Source: Gemmatimonadales bacterium | GTDB lineage: Bacteria; Gemmatimonadota; Gemmatimonadetes; Gemmatimonadales; GWC2-71-9 | NCBI GenBank assembly: GCA_036265815.1 | Contig: DATAOI010000001.1 | Span: 1 to 64,000 of the forward strand | DNA length: 64,000 nucleotides | Direction: 5' to 3' | Shown: one piece after another, positions 62,840-64,000 of the stretch | Layout: the number at the start of each line of letters is the position of its first letter | Numbering within the stretch: position 1 is the first letter of the stretch | Made by a program: the position numbers and the translations under genes | The notes under the pieces: model-generated | The model's database searches: none | Told to the model about the DNA's origin: nothing | Seen by the model: only the letters and a program-made list of their open reading frames with translations

Positions 62840-64000
<1,161 letters not shown>

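Overview
This is a high-GC, densely packed chromosomal window that looks like Gemmatimonadota (formerly Gemmatimonadetes). The clues are Hanks-type Ser/Thr kinases of the 'ERELGRGGMATVYLA' kind fused to PD40 beta-propellers or to a TolB-N-like/TPR region, a SARP/BTAD regulator, a complete Gram-negative Tol-Pal/LptD/TonB-receptor envelope set, and many start/stop overlaps of the GTGA, ATGA and TGATG types. The assignment is inference from gene content, not from a phylogeny. I recognised no rRNA, tRNA, CRISPR array, insertion sequence or integrase.

Layout. (1) 1-10.5 kb: the 3' tail of secA, then a decaying cluster of Ser/Thr kinase genes (two N-terminal fragments, one intact kinase-PD40 gene, one kinase-TPR gene split by a frameshift, one duplicated 3' tail) and a large TonB-dependent receptor. 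A degenerate copy of the secA tail lies just after the receptor, so the block seems bracketed by a duplication. (2) 10.6-13.1 kb: the most unusual locus. A SARP-type DNA-binding protein is fused to a Ser/Thr kinase whose catalytic loop is HRDxR instead of HRDxK. It is divergent from two small lipoprotein genes. In front of each lipoprotein gene lie four direct repeats RTGAGNN with an exact 11-bp period, ending exactly 8 bp from a -10-like hexamer, which is the promoter geometry known for actinobacterial SARPs. (3) 13.2-17 kb: radC, a bifunctional Rel, an EVE-domain protein and a lipoprotein. (4) 17-27 kb: methylmalonate-semialdehyde dehydrogenase and an AGXT2-like aminotransferase, converging with a polyamine-type ABC transporter operon (potA-potD-potB-potC) that ends in an FAD amine oxidase. 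A second class III aminotransferase is divergent from potA, with overlapping -35 boxes. Together these suggest uptake and breakdown of polyamines or beta-amino acids. (5) 27-31.3 kb: uvrB-tsaE-tsaB-rimI and ssb.

(6) 31.5-42 kb: a LysM protein with a strong terminator, then one long envelope operon: NAD-dependent sugar epimerase, tolQ, tolR, tolA/tonB-like, tolB, pal, cpoB and a single reading frame joining TatC to an LptD-like outer-membrane protein. (7) 42-50.5 kb: lipoprotein, hutH, TPR protein, polyprenyl synthase, a DUF4321-like protein, tatA, and a convergent PpiD-like foldase. (8) 50.6-60.4 kb: TPR protein, aroQ, pepQ, efp, accB, a pilT-like ATPase inserted before accC, comB, ftsK. (9) 60.5-64 kb: a YraN-family protein, recA, recX and the 5' part of alaS, which runs off the window.

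How it works together: the window is dominated by envelope biogenesis (Tol-Pal, LptD, TatA/TatC, PpiD, SecA), genome maintenance (UvrB, RecA/X, SSB, RadC, YraN) and core synthesis (Acc, EF-P, t6A). Accessory signalling and nutrient uptake are concentrated in the first 27 kb. Start codons are often GTG and many genes overlap by 1-4 nt, so most transcription units are probably translationally coupled.
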